64,000 nucleotides of DNA from Gordionus sp. m RMFG-2023 (taxonomy: Eukaryota; Nematomorpha; Gordioida; Chordodea; Parachordodidae). The stretch is from the NCBI RefSeq assembly GCF_954871325.1, contig NC_088778.1:24227120-24291119 (forward strand). Direction: 5' to 3'. The notes below the pieces were generated by a model that searched no databases, was not told the DNA's origin, and saw nothing but the letters and a program-made list of their open reading frames with translations. Shown here piece by piece: positions 41,001 through 46,999 of this stretch; within the stretch, counting starts at the first letter, position 1, and the number at the start of each line of letters is the position of its first letter. The translations under genes were made by a program, and so were the position numbers.

Positions 41001-42425
41001 CTTAGTATTAAATAATAAAATGTATTTAAGGTTAGGGTATAGATGAAAGAACAGATTTGATAATTTGACTTTAAACAATCAAAAGGAAGTATTGGAAATT
41101 ATATCAAACCTTGTTTAATTTTTGTGTATCCTCTTTAATCTATAATATCATCGTTTATTCTAGCTAAAGGACGAACTAACATAGAACTGAGAGAACCATT
41201 TATATTGGCATCGGGGGTTAGTCAGGCCATGGCATCCTTCAAAGCCAAATCACCTCACAGTAGTCCCCTTAGTCCCGCCTCTTTCCTATCTTCACTAGGT
41301 TTCAATACTCCCGGGCCTATTACTAAAGTATGCTTACATCTTAATCATTTATAATTTTAAGAATTTTTTTTGATATCAAAATAAATGTCTTAAATTATTT
41401 AGATTCAATCAGGATATTCTAATTTATTTATGTTTTATATGGTTTGTGACATACGTTAGATAAGTCGGTGTCAAACGAGTTCTCGCATTTGATAAAATGT
41501 TATTTTTTTTTAATTGCCCAGCACGGTCTTGGAAAATTTTACGGGCCAATCAACTCTTATTTTAAACCTAGTCGAGTTTTTTCGAAAACTATCAGGTCAG
41601 TCTCGAGGTTTAACTCGAAAGATTACCACGCGTCTCGAGATTTAGCTGATTTATTTAAGCTGGTTGCTCAAAGATGAGTAATGAGTAGATTTTGTGACAC
41701 CGATTTTTTTTTCACTTTTAATAATTTATTTCAATAAAAACAAAAAAGATCAGAGAAAAGACCCCCAGATCTACACCTTGGAGAATTAATTCCTCTAATA
41801 ACAATTATGGCTCTAGCGGAAATAAAACAGCTAGCAGTACCCCTTCTTCCTCTCAATCCCCAGTTCCACCTCATCAGCAATATCCAGCCTCTAACCAATT
41901 TTTTTCCCCATCTCCTTTCAGCGGAATCGCGAAAAAAGGCATAGGTATTAATGTCGAGTTTGATATCAGTTAAATTTTAAGCAATATGCGGCTAAAGAAT
42001 GTAACCTTAAATTTTATCAATAAATATGAGCTAAATATATATCTTTTAATTTTGATAATCTTTTAAATTGCACTCAGTATTATGGTTAATTTAAAATTTT
42101 AAAGAATTTATAGAAAAAGAATACCTTTTTAAATTATTCAGGCAGCTCAAATAACAGCAAATCCAGTACCAGATCGAATTCCCGTGTTTCTTCGCGCCTT
42201 CCTAGCCGAGCCCAATCCCCTGTCATTTTTTCTAATCTAATTGAAAAAAGGGGAGAGGTGGAGCCAGAGAATTACATTGAAACTAGCGCTTCTACCAACT
42301 CAAAAACTCTTGCTGGGACCACCTTAACCACCGTTACTTTTAAAACAAAAGTTAGTAAAGTTAAGACTATTGTTGGCTCCGCTAATTCTTGTAATGCGAC
42401 GCCGAAAAAATTTGTCAAGAAATGA
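1497..42425 (+). CDS. Spectraplakin cytolinker (MACF1/dystonin/Shot family), 5'-partial, 71 visible exons
   Basis: A giant cytoskeletal linker that by family knowledge joins actin filaments to microtubules at the cell cortex, muscle-tendon junctions and axons. Seen directly: CH1 (from its second quarter), CH2, plakin domain with SH3, a rod of about 3,200 residues, paired EF-hands, GAS2 domain and a basic Ser-rich tail ending in TGA at 42423-42425. I chained 71 exons with AG/GT borders. All phases agree and the total is 13,917 nt (4,638 codons plus stop). Exons are mostly 80-350 nt; the longest are 594, 565 and 484 nt. The start codon and the first part of CH1 lie upstream of the window. No giant plectin-repeat exon is present between plakin and rod. 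One intron seems to use a GC donor (17758). This gene is an ortholog of the family as a whole; closer assignment is not possible by eye. Exon positions are by inspection and may be off by a few bases. Confidence 0.95.
2547..4085 (+). other. Spectraplakin exons 4-6: calponin-homology domain 2
   Basis: Exons 2547-2716, 3122-3237 and 3979-4085 (visible residues 88-218). The blocks are [49 protein letters not shown], then [38 protein letters not shown] and [20 protein letters not shown]. This is a complete CH2 that, with CH1, forms the tandem F-actin-binding module. It ends with the DAMPETP linker before the plakin domain. Confidence 0.95.
6333..7925 (-). mobile_element. Tc1-type DNA transposon, complete in outline but decayed
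   Basis: The element is 1,593 bp with about 34-bp terminal inverted repeats, left cgctaccggccataaat and right (reverse complement) cactaccggccataaat, both continuing into cccaccctgca. It is bordered by TA at 6331-6332 and 7926-7927. The minus strand codes a Tc1 transposase in broken frames: helix-turn-helix region (7230-7568, [20 protein letters not shown] and the GRPRKTT hook), WSDESKF (about 7047-7067), [20 protein letters not shown] (about 6750-6809) and [15 protein letters not shown] (about 6660-6702). These hold the D, D and E of the DDE triad. Stops and frame changes interrupt it in several places, so it is not active. It sits in the spectraplakin intron 5825-7982. Confidence 0.93.
9351..9417. 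repeat. Short palindromic MITE-like element, copy 1
   Basis: Arms ccctgcattcacagtt and aactgtgaatgctggg are near-perfect inverses around a short core containing tcgcgaactcgcact. The same arms and core recur at 43591-43678 and 61602-61708. One arm seems shortened compared with the other copies. It lies in the spectraplakin intron after 9302. Confidence 0.75.
10446..10850. repeat. Dispersed repeat, copy 1 (partner at 51285-51640)
   Basis: Segments such as atttacaaaatatcaaatc, aaatattacaaaaatttcaa and the stretch rich in aaccgaa, aatctttttaaaatctaa, ctgaaccgttacc and acctttataggtgg recur in the same order at 51285-51640. The two copies are diverged by eye. No coding sequence or clear terminal repeats were seen, so the class is unknown. 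It lies in the intron 10020-10988. Confidence 0.55.
12304..12914 (+). other. Spectraplakin exons 17-18: SH3 domain inside the plakin domain
   Basis: Exons 12304-12450 and 12757-12914. The first ends with [15 protein letters not shown], the start of the plakin SH3 (KxxxICDYK in relatives). The second continues with [16 protein letters not shown] and ends in [17 protein letters not shown], matching the conserved PSVCFxIPPPNxEA end of plakin SH3 domains. As in other plakins, the proline-binding surface looks non-canonical: I see no ALYDY or WW pair. The preceding helix [18 protein letters not shown] belongs to the host spectrin repeat. Confidence 0.9.
13031..14049 (+). other. Spectraplakin exons 19-21: C-terminal plakin spectrin repeats
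   Basis: Exons 13031-13121, 13455-13629, 13886-14049 (visible residues about 827-970). [20 protein letters not shown] and INRWDSE are followed by [20 protein letters not shown], which correspond to the LxxLWxxLHxxMKSLxSWxYL-R-DI helix after SH3 in spectraplakins. The donor of the second exon is placed at 13630 (GTTAGA) because only that choice keeps phase with the AG at 13884-13885; the more obvious GT four bases earlier breaks the frame. Confidence 0.8.
13180..13272. repeat. Degenerate short tandem repeat
   Basis: About three imperfect units of roughly 35 nt, each holding a core like ggccgaaaataaacatacta followed by gctgaactg. It lies in the intron 13122-13454 and no function is evident. 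Confidence 0.4.
14427..19985 (+). other. Spectraplakin exons 22-34: end of plakin domain and first third of rod
   Basis: Exons: 14427-14593, 14783-14901, 15026-15353, 15495-15636, 15771-15993, 16175-16383, 16635-16751, 16889-16978, 17164-17757, 17974-18121, 18711-18895, 19237-19497, 19863-19985 (visible residues about 971-1872). The reading is heptad-rich, charged and helical, with spaced tryptophans such as [13 protein letters not shown] and [20 protein letters not shown], typical of spectrin repeats. The repeats are strongly diverged, so individual boundaries cannot be set by eye. The exon ending at 17757 has no usable GT; a GC donor there restores phase 0 with the AG before 17974. Confidence 0.85.
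17005..17081. repeat. Two-copy tandem repeat in an intron
   Basis: Two consecutive units of about 39 nt share attggtgttatataaa, then one variable base, then gctcataaaaaataa. They lie between the exons 16889-16978 and 17164-17757. Confidence 0.7.
20149..22566 (-). mobile_element. 2.4-kb DNA element with long inverted repeats and a decayed reverse-strand gene
   Basis: The left arm (about 20149-20520) and right arm (about 22076-22566) are inverted copies. Examples are the outer end tatatgttgtattccatat, the shared tgagatatggccatcttta near 20296 (its inverse is near 22409), and gcgtaataactattggc near 22110. The right arm carries roughly 110 extra bases. The interior codes on the minus strand from 21630 ([26 protein letters not shown]) through [20 protein letters not shown] to [15 protein letters not shown] and [20 protein letters not shown], ending at MPGYE near 20855. 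This matches, from memory, the N-terminal part of a large uncharacterised protein that is multi-copy in many invertebrate genomes. The frames are broken and the rest of the gene is absent, so this is a non-autonomous derivative. It lies in the spectraplakin intron 19986-22904. Confidence 0.75.
24770..25490. other. Less A/T-rich intronic segment, unassigned
   Basis: Within the intron 24661-25532 the base composition becomes clearly more balanced than in neighbouring introns. Open frames of 76 codons occur on both strands (24954-25184 minus, 25252-25482 plus), but neither resembles a known domain and neither fits the exon chain of the host gene. It is probably an old insertion; the source is unknown. 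Confidence 0.4.
25863..26588. mobile_element. Non-autonomous DNA transposon (about 0.73 kb, TIR-bearing)
   Basis: The left end tagggtttgccatagtttt, then cgcacagaaactctt, is inverted at the right end as aagagtttctgta, then caaaaacaatggtaaccctg. This gives a terminal inverted repeat of about 36 bp with a few mismatches. Both ends abut short tatata-type A/T sequence, compatible with a TA or slightly longer target duplication. The interior is A/T-rich and non-coding. The superfamily is not certain, with Tc1/mariner-like most likely. It fills most of the intron 25764-26674. Confidence 0.7.
28700..28940. repeat. Degenerate array of gggtcgtttttt units in both orientations
   Basis: The motif gggtcgttttttcgacc and its inverse recur about every 35-40 nt, mixed with aaaatatgggtcg and cgacccaaaatatgggtcg, so the block can fold into multiple hairpins. 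It begins just after tagtgttgtt (28684), a string shared with the small element at 44041. It lies in the intron 28492-29299 and is probably the interior of a decayed MITE. Confidence 0.6.
29402..30421. other. 1-kb intron without recognised content
   Basis: An A/T-rich spectraplakin intron. I read both strands and saw no exon, repeat arm or known coding motif. A mildly less A/T-rich patch at about 29935-30070 has no recognisable reading. Confidence 0.5.
31331..31897. mobile_element. hAT-like MITE
   Basis: The left end tagggggtgtatcgatattt is inverted at the right end as ggtatcgttacacccctagg. These taggggtgtaacgatac-type ends are typical of hAT elements. An inner string of ccgatccgatccgataaaat follows near the left end and gatatcagatcggcc near the right. 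The putative 8-bp target duplications (ggaaatta and ggaataaa) are only partly alike, so the insertion is old. There is no transposase. It lies in the intron 31200-32083. Confidence 0.7.
32084..39663 (+). other. Spectraplakin exons 48-64: distal rod spectrin repeats
   Basis: Exons: 32084-32648, 32744-32860, 33058-33284, 33500-33767, 34045-34528, 34745-35083, 35217-35486, 35848-36010, 36161-36327, 36597-36825, 36956-37096, 37254-37376, 37466-37693, 38108-38512, 38668-38973, 39077-39216, 39435-39663 (visible residues about 2800-4266). Clear repeats include [20 protein letters not shown] with [40 protein letters not shown] with [14 protein letters not shown], and [20 protein letters not shown]. 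The last exon, [20 protein letters not shown], is the repeat just before the EF-hands. Exons 32084-32648, 34745-35083 and 35217-35486 carry Ser/Asn/Gly-rich inserts between helices. Confidence 0.9.
39950..40363 (+). other. Spectraplakin exons 65-66: paired EF-hand calcium-binding motifs
   Basis: Exons 39950-40108 and about 40281-40363. EF1 loop [12 protein letters not shown] has Asp at positions 1, 3 and 5 and Glu at 12. EF2 loop [12 protein letters not shown] has Asp at 1, 5 and 9, Asn at 3 and Glu at 12. Both fit the canonical 12-residue calcium loop and look able to bind calcium. The flanking helix [15 protein letters not shown] matches the spectraplakin form. The pair sits directly before GAS2, as in MACF1 and Shot. 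Confidence 0.97.
40492..41327 (+). other. Spectraplakin exons 67-69: GAS2 (GAR) microtubule-binding domain
   Basis: Exons 40492-40605, 40845-40962, 41164-41327. The reading [25 protein letters not shown], then [39 protein letters not shown] and [15 protein letters not shown] is a near-textbook GAS2 domain, including the C-x-C pair, the VGGGW core and the NDPCR cysteine. It binds and stabilises microtubule lattices in family members. The third exon then turns into a Ser/Pro-rich linker ([17 protein letters not shown]). Confidence 0.97.
41522..41677 (+). other. Possible alternative terminal exon of the spectraplakin
   Basis: After exon 41164-41327, which ends in phase 0, a pyrimidine-rich tract and AG at 41520-41521 precede an open frame of 51 codons in the same phase. 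It starts [20 protein letters not shown] and ends in LFKLVAQR plus TGA. Joined this way the protein would have a shorter basic tail in place of the EB1-type tail. It could equally be a chance open frame in the 420-nt intron, since a GT inside it (AG/GTCAGT near 41595) is also possible. No homology is recognised. Confidence 0.35.
41749..42425 (+). other. Spectraplakin exons 70-71: Ser/Arg-rich C-terminal tail with SxLP motif
   Basis: Exons 41749-41944 and 42142-42425. The reading starts [16 protein letters not shown] in phase with the GAS2 linker, then runs through Ser, Asn, Pro and Gln-rich sequence to [20 protein letters not shown] and a C-terminus ATPKKFVKK plus TGA. The S-R-L-P in a basic Ser-rich context (nt 42192-42203) resembles the SxIP motif by which spectraplakins ride microtubule plus ends through EB1. 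This is inference from the motif and its place. Confidence 0.85.
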
Positions 42426-42842
42426 GATTTATTCGAATTTATTAAAAATACGAATGTCATGAACCATCTAAGTTAACCCAATATTCAAAACTACTTGATT
42501 GGACCACAATTTATATGTATTACTTATAGTTCAAGAATCCTTTATTATAATATCTACGGAAATCCAATCATTCTTATATAAGCATAGATTCGTTATTGTA
42601 ATATAATTTTTTTTACCAACATTTCATTACATATTTTGTAATTTGCTTTTCATTATATTTAAGAAATATATATATATATATTATTTAACGATTTATACAT
42701 AACATTATTAAATTATACATATAAAGTATATATTATTCAAATTTATTATTTTTTTTATCTTTATTATTGCGAATTTCCCTCCATTAAGTATAATGCTATA
42801 TATGTTTATAAAAAAATAGCTTTTATAATATGTTTAGTTATA

Positions 42843-42848
42843 AATAAA
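42843..42848 (+). terminator. Candidate polyadenylation signal of the spectraplakin
   Basis: AATAAA lies about 420 nt after the stop codon. In sequence this A/T-rich such hexamers arise by chance, so it is only a candidate. Confidence 0.3.
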
Positions 42849-43162
42849 AATACGACGTAGCATTATTTTATAAATTGTTAGCATTCCAATTTTATTATCA
42901 TTATTTTGATAAGCCTGTTTTATTAGCTACCCCACTCCATCCATAGTATTTTATGAAAAAATCGGTTATAATTAAATCCGTCATTTACAATTATCAAATT
43001 TTCGTGAAAAAAAAACATGAATACAATATCGTCAAATTATTATGATGTACAAAATAAATTACTTTTTTATACATTTTTATATGAATAAAAATGCTATTGT
43101 CATTTTAAACATAGCAAAGAAATAAGTTAATTTTAGCCCATAATTTATTTGCTTATATGCAG

Positions 43163-43278
43163 GAATGAACCAGGAGGTCTCATTAACCATAGATGGGCTG
43201 ATCAGGGAAACATCTCTTATTCTTTATGATACTTTTGAAGCAATTGCTGTGGTGACTTGTCGAAGACCAAGATTTTAG
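43163..43278 (+). other. Exon-like open frame downstream of the spectraplakin, unassigned
   Basis: A splice-acceptor-like tract (ttgcttatatgcag) precedes a 38-codon open frame starting GMNQEVSLTIDGLIRETSLI, followed by FEAIAVVTCRRPRF and TAG. The segment is less A/T-rich than its surroundings. It could be a 3'-terminal exon used by an unrecognised transcript or a fragment of a repeat. No homolog is recognised. Confidence 0.2.
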
Positions 43279-43590
43279 CCATAAATCGATGTTTTTGACC
43301 GCACTAGCTGCTTTATAAAAAAAATATTAACTTATAAGTTGCTATAAATGTTTAAATGGTAATATTTAACCCTTTATTCCAGTACACTCATTAATTTTTA
43401 TTATTTTCGAGATAAAAATTTATGATATATTAATAACGATTCCATTCAATATATTATCTTCAATCTGTAAATAGAGATACTAATATAGTTGACGAAAAAA
43501 TGGGAAGATTAAAATATATCATGAATCTTTTCACTTTGTGAAATAAAAACCATTTTTCTAAATACATATTTAAAATAATCTACATCCATA

Positions 43591-43678
43591 ACCCTGCATT
43601 CATAGTTAACGCGATTTCGCGGCGATATCATATTTTGTATACTTCGCCGCCAATTCGCATTAACTGTTTACGCAGGGT
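43591..43678. repeat. Short palindromic MITE-like element, copy 2
   Basis: An 88-bp near-palindrome: accctgcattcatagttaac and gcgatttcgcggcga on one side, tcgccgccaattcgcatta and actgtttacgcagggt on the other. The loop is atcatattttgtatact. It belongs to the same family as 9351-9417 and 61602-61708. Confidence 0.85.
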
Positions 43679-44040
43679 AAGATGTAATAAGCTAAAAAAA
43701 TTATTATTAAAATTTAGTTGTTGGTTCTAAACTTATGTCCACCACATTGGAAATCCCTTTTTCAGGTCGCCTGTGATTAAACGTAATTTTCACCATACTG
43801 TCTGAGGTCTGAATGAACAAAATGTTTAGGTCGCTTTATTTATTAATTTTTGATTTTTTTTTGCCATCCAGATAAAGCTAGTTAAAAAGATCCCAACTTT
43901 TGTATAAATATAAAAATTACGATAATTTCAACGATTTCCCAGCACTTTCACATATCATGATTAAATGTATTTTTTATTCTCCCCAAAATTTATAACATTG
44001 ATATATTATTTCCTCTGGCGTATAAAATTAGTTCATATTA

Positions 44041-44203
44041 TAGTGTTGTTAAAAACCCCGATTCGGGTCGATTTTTAAAAACGGCCCTATTAAGATTATA
44101 ACAAAATTAACACTATGTAAGCCCGCATGCTTATACATCTATTTACCAAATCTCGATGCTTATATAATATTATTTTGGCTAATCGGGCCTTTTAGCAACA
44201 CTA
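44041..44203. mobile_element. 163-bp MITE with tagtgttg ends
   Basis: tagtgttgttaaaaaccccg at the left is inverted at the right as cgggccttttagcaacacta, giving arms of about 25 bp. The interior includes ttcgggtcgatttttaaaaa. The end motif resembles small hAT-type elements. The same tagtgttgtt string starts the block at 28684. Confidence 0.7.
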
Positions 44204-44275
44204 ACATTACATTATCATACCGGGCCACTCATTCATTTAGGTGCATCACTTATTGGTTCTAATTTTTATATCAAG

Positions 44276-44477
44276 TATAGTTGGGTAATTACTCTATTTT
44301 TAGCGCTAAATCAAATTAGCCGAAAACTATCTTTGGCCTCTAGGTTTTAAAAGGATAGAAACCGAAATTTGAAAGAAACTCATATAAATTAAAAGGCCTT
44401 AAGGTTAATGGATCTTTTCCGACAGGCGCCTGAAAATTGAGCCTAATTAGCCGATATTTAGCCATTACCCAACTATA
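44276..44477. mobile_element. 202-bp palindromic MITE
   Basis: tatagttgggtaatta at the left and attacccaactata at the right are inverted, with further inner pairing (caaattagccg against ctaattagccgat). TA-bordered ends suggest a Tc1/mariner-derived MITE. It contains no gene: the reverse-strand frame at 44340-44585 overlaps it by chance. Confidence 0.65.
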
Positions 44478-45700
44478 ATATCGAATCCTTATGCCGCTAC
44501 AAAAATTCATAACTAAAAATAAAATTAAAATGTCTACCAGATTCAAAAATATTCCATATGGAACCCTCCAATAAATTTTAGACAATCAAACTCTGATAAG
44601 AATAAGTTTCTAACATTTCAAAGGAGTTGGTTAATAAGATTTCGTGGCTTTGATACATCAGATTTTGATGACAGAGGATCGCACTAAAACTCACTATCAC
44701 TAGTTGCCAAATATAGAAATTGGAAGGGCATCTAGTACATTAAATGATAAGTATAAAATTTGCACTTTAAGTATTTGAACCAATTCTAAAAGGCTATATA
44801 GTATCAGGAGATCATAGTAAAAACATTAAACGGTTCAAAAAATAGTGCAATAATTTGGTTATTGGTAAACAAAGTGTGCCTAAAGATCTAGATTTTGCCC
44901 CTTATAACAAATGAATAAAACAAGGGCAGTCATCAGGGATTTTGGGCTAAAAAATGTTCCAAAATGCAATGTATACTTGCTAATGTTTTAAACGAACACG
45001 TTCTTAAATAGAATAGTTTTTTTTCCGACATTCAAGTTAAAATTTAAAAGAAATTTTTTTTTAAATAAAAGGTTTCATTTTTTTACTCAGCATATTTTCC
45101 TCTGACTAAACTAGTGTTTATTTCATTAATGTAATTTCGTCGATCAAGAATTGGAGAGCATCACCCATCATTTTTAAGATTGTTGAGCTAAGGGTTAATT
45201 TTAATTGTCAATATATAAAATAAATTCTTGGCGAAGTCAGTTCTGTCAATTTTGCTATATTTCCATAATTTTTGTTATATATTGCATGATATTATCACTT
45301 CATAATCAATCACCTGTGTTATGCACATTTTTTTAAATTTTATAGAATAAAAACAATTAAGTCAGTTAAATTATTATTTCTATAAATAAGTTGGAATTAA
45401 GTACCTCCAAGAATACCATATTTTTACTTAAATTGATCCATAAGTTTTTCTTATATTTGTTTAAATCCAAACTTTCAAATCGTTTTTCCCAGTTTCAACA
45501 AATTAAGCAAGTGGAGCGCTCCCATTCTGGACCGAGTATTTATATTTTATTATGTTTAGGTTTATATAGATGGTAGTTCTAATTCAGACTCAGATAATGT
45601 TATTTTTACCATGGCCTAATCTAATTAAAATAAGTATTTAAATCTTAATTCTTTAAATCAAATATTAAAATAAATTATATAGAAATATTATAAACGCATT
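44478..45700. other. Intergenic, nothing recognised
   Basis: A/T-rich sequence downstream of the MITE cluster. A short plus-strand frame at 45391-45576 shows no known motif. Confidence 0.5.
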
Positions 45701-46110
45701 TTTCATTTTGGAAAGTGAAGAAATAATCAATTTATGTGACGCCTATAATGAAGAAAATTTATAACATATTTTAAGAAGCTCGCATAAAACCAAGAAATGT
45801 TGAAGCTTTATAACAGAGACTCTATTCTACAATATCTTCTCTTTTTTAATGAAGAGTTAATGGAAAATTTGGAAGATAATGGTCTATCGGATTTATTTGA
45901 AACAAAATATATAACTAGATATTCTCTATAAATTTTTAGAAATAAGACCTTTATTAAATATATGACTTGCAATACCATCCACAGCTCAGGTGGAGCGCAT
46001 TTTTAGCGTATGAAATTCATAGTTAAAACATTCTTGCTCATCGAGTAAAAAATTTAATAACAGCTGGTTAGTAAAAATTAATAGACAAAAATGCAATTAA
46101 CAAATATTAA
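45700..46110 (+). mobile_element. hAT transposase C-terminal remnant
   Basis: The plus strand at about 45974-46050 reads AIPSTAQVERIFSV, then a stop-broken continuation (LKHSCSSSKKFNN). This corresponds to the conserved hAT dimerisation block (IPxTSAxxERxFSxxGxxxxxxRxxL). Upstream FNEELMENLEDNGLSDLFET (about 45857-45916) is compatible with the helical part before it. Several stops interrupt it. No terminal repeats could be tied to it. Confidence 0.55.
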
Positions 46111-46269
46111 TATATTATTAAAATCGTATTTTATTGTTTTATATTTTTCGACATTATCTAATACAAAATAAAAATATTAAATCCAACGGCATACATGATG
46201 TGGTGTTATTATATTGTGCATTTATTTATGTTAATTATTTATTTTAAAAAAATATTTTGTTTTTTTTAG

Positions 46270-46996
46270 ATATGGGTTAGGATGCGGGCTCAGGTTCTGT
46301 TTAAGGTTAAAAAAAATAGGTGGGTTCGGTTCGAGTTAGGTTCAGTGAAATATTTTTGAACCCGGGTTTGGTTATGGGTTCAGCTCGGATTTAAGAATTT
46401 TTGAATTAATAAAAAAAAATATTCCATATTTAAATCATAATTAAAAAACTAGACATAAATTTGGTATAAAAAATAAATTTTTTATTTTATTTATAAGCAA
46501 ATATAGTTAAAAATACAAAGTATAGTCATGTATAGATTTAAAAATTTTTATTTAGAGGTATTTCTTTAAATTAACAATATCCAGTATTGTAATTTTTACT
46601 TTGACTTGATCACTTTCATTTTCCTCCAATTAATAATCTTTGAGAATAAGTTAAATATTAAAAATAAATGGCGTTTTAATTGTTTAAAATTTATCAATCC
46701 AATAGGAATCTTTGATAATAAATTTAAAAAAATTTAAAAATAGAGTAAATGTAAGTTGTTTAAAATTTATTAACACTTCACTTAAATGGAAATTTGAAAA
46801 TATTATATAATGTCAAGTAAATTATTAATATTTGTATTTAAAATTATACAAATATCTTATATTAATTTAAACAATACACTAAACCCGTTTGAACCCGGGT
46901 TTAAATAAAATTTCCGGGTTCGGTTCGGGTTCGATTATTTTCCTCAAAAACCCCTATTTTCTTGTTCGGGTTCGGTTTGAACCCCTTGATATGGGT
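46270..46996. repeat. Dispersed repeat with gggttcggttcgggtt ends, full copy
   Basis: The block opens with gggttcggttcgagttaggt and gaacccgggtttggtt, then has an A/T-rich core, and ends with gaacccgggttt, cgggttcggttcgggttcg and gttcgggttcggtttgaacc. The core and right end are found again, inverted, at 63615-64000 (for example atatcttatattaatttaaa, acttgacattata-like strings, aaattattaatatttgta). Such gggttcgg-flanked repeats are usually non-autonomous DNA transposons, but no clean TIR is seen. Confidence 0.7.
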
Positions 46997-46999
46997 TTT

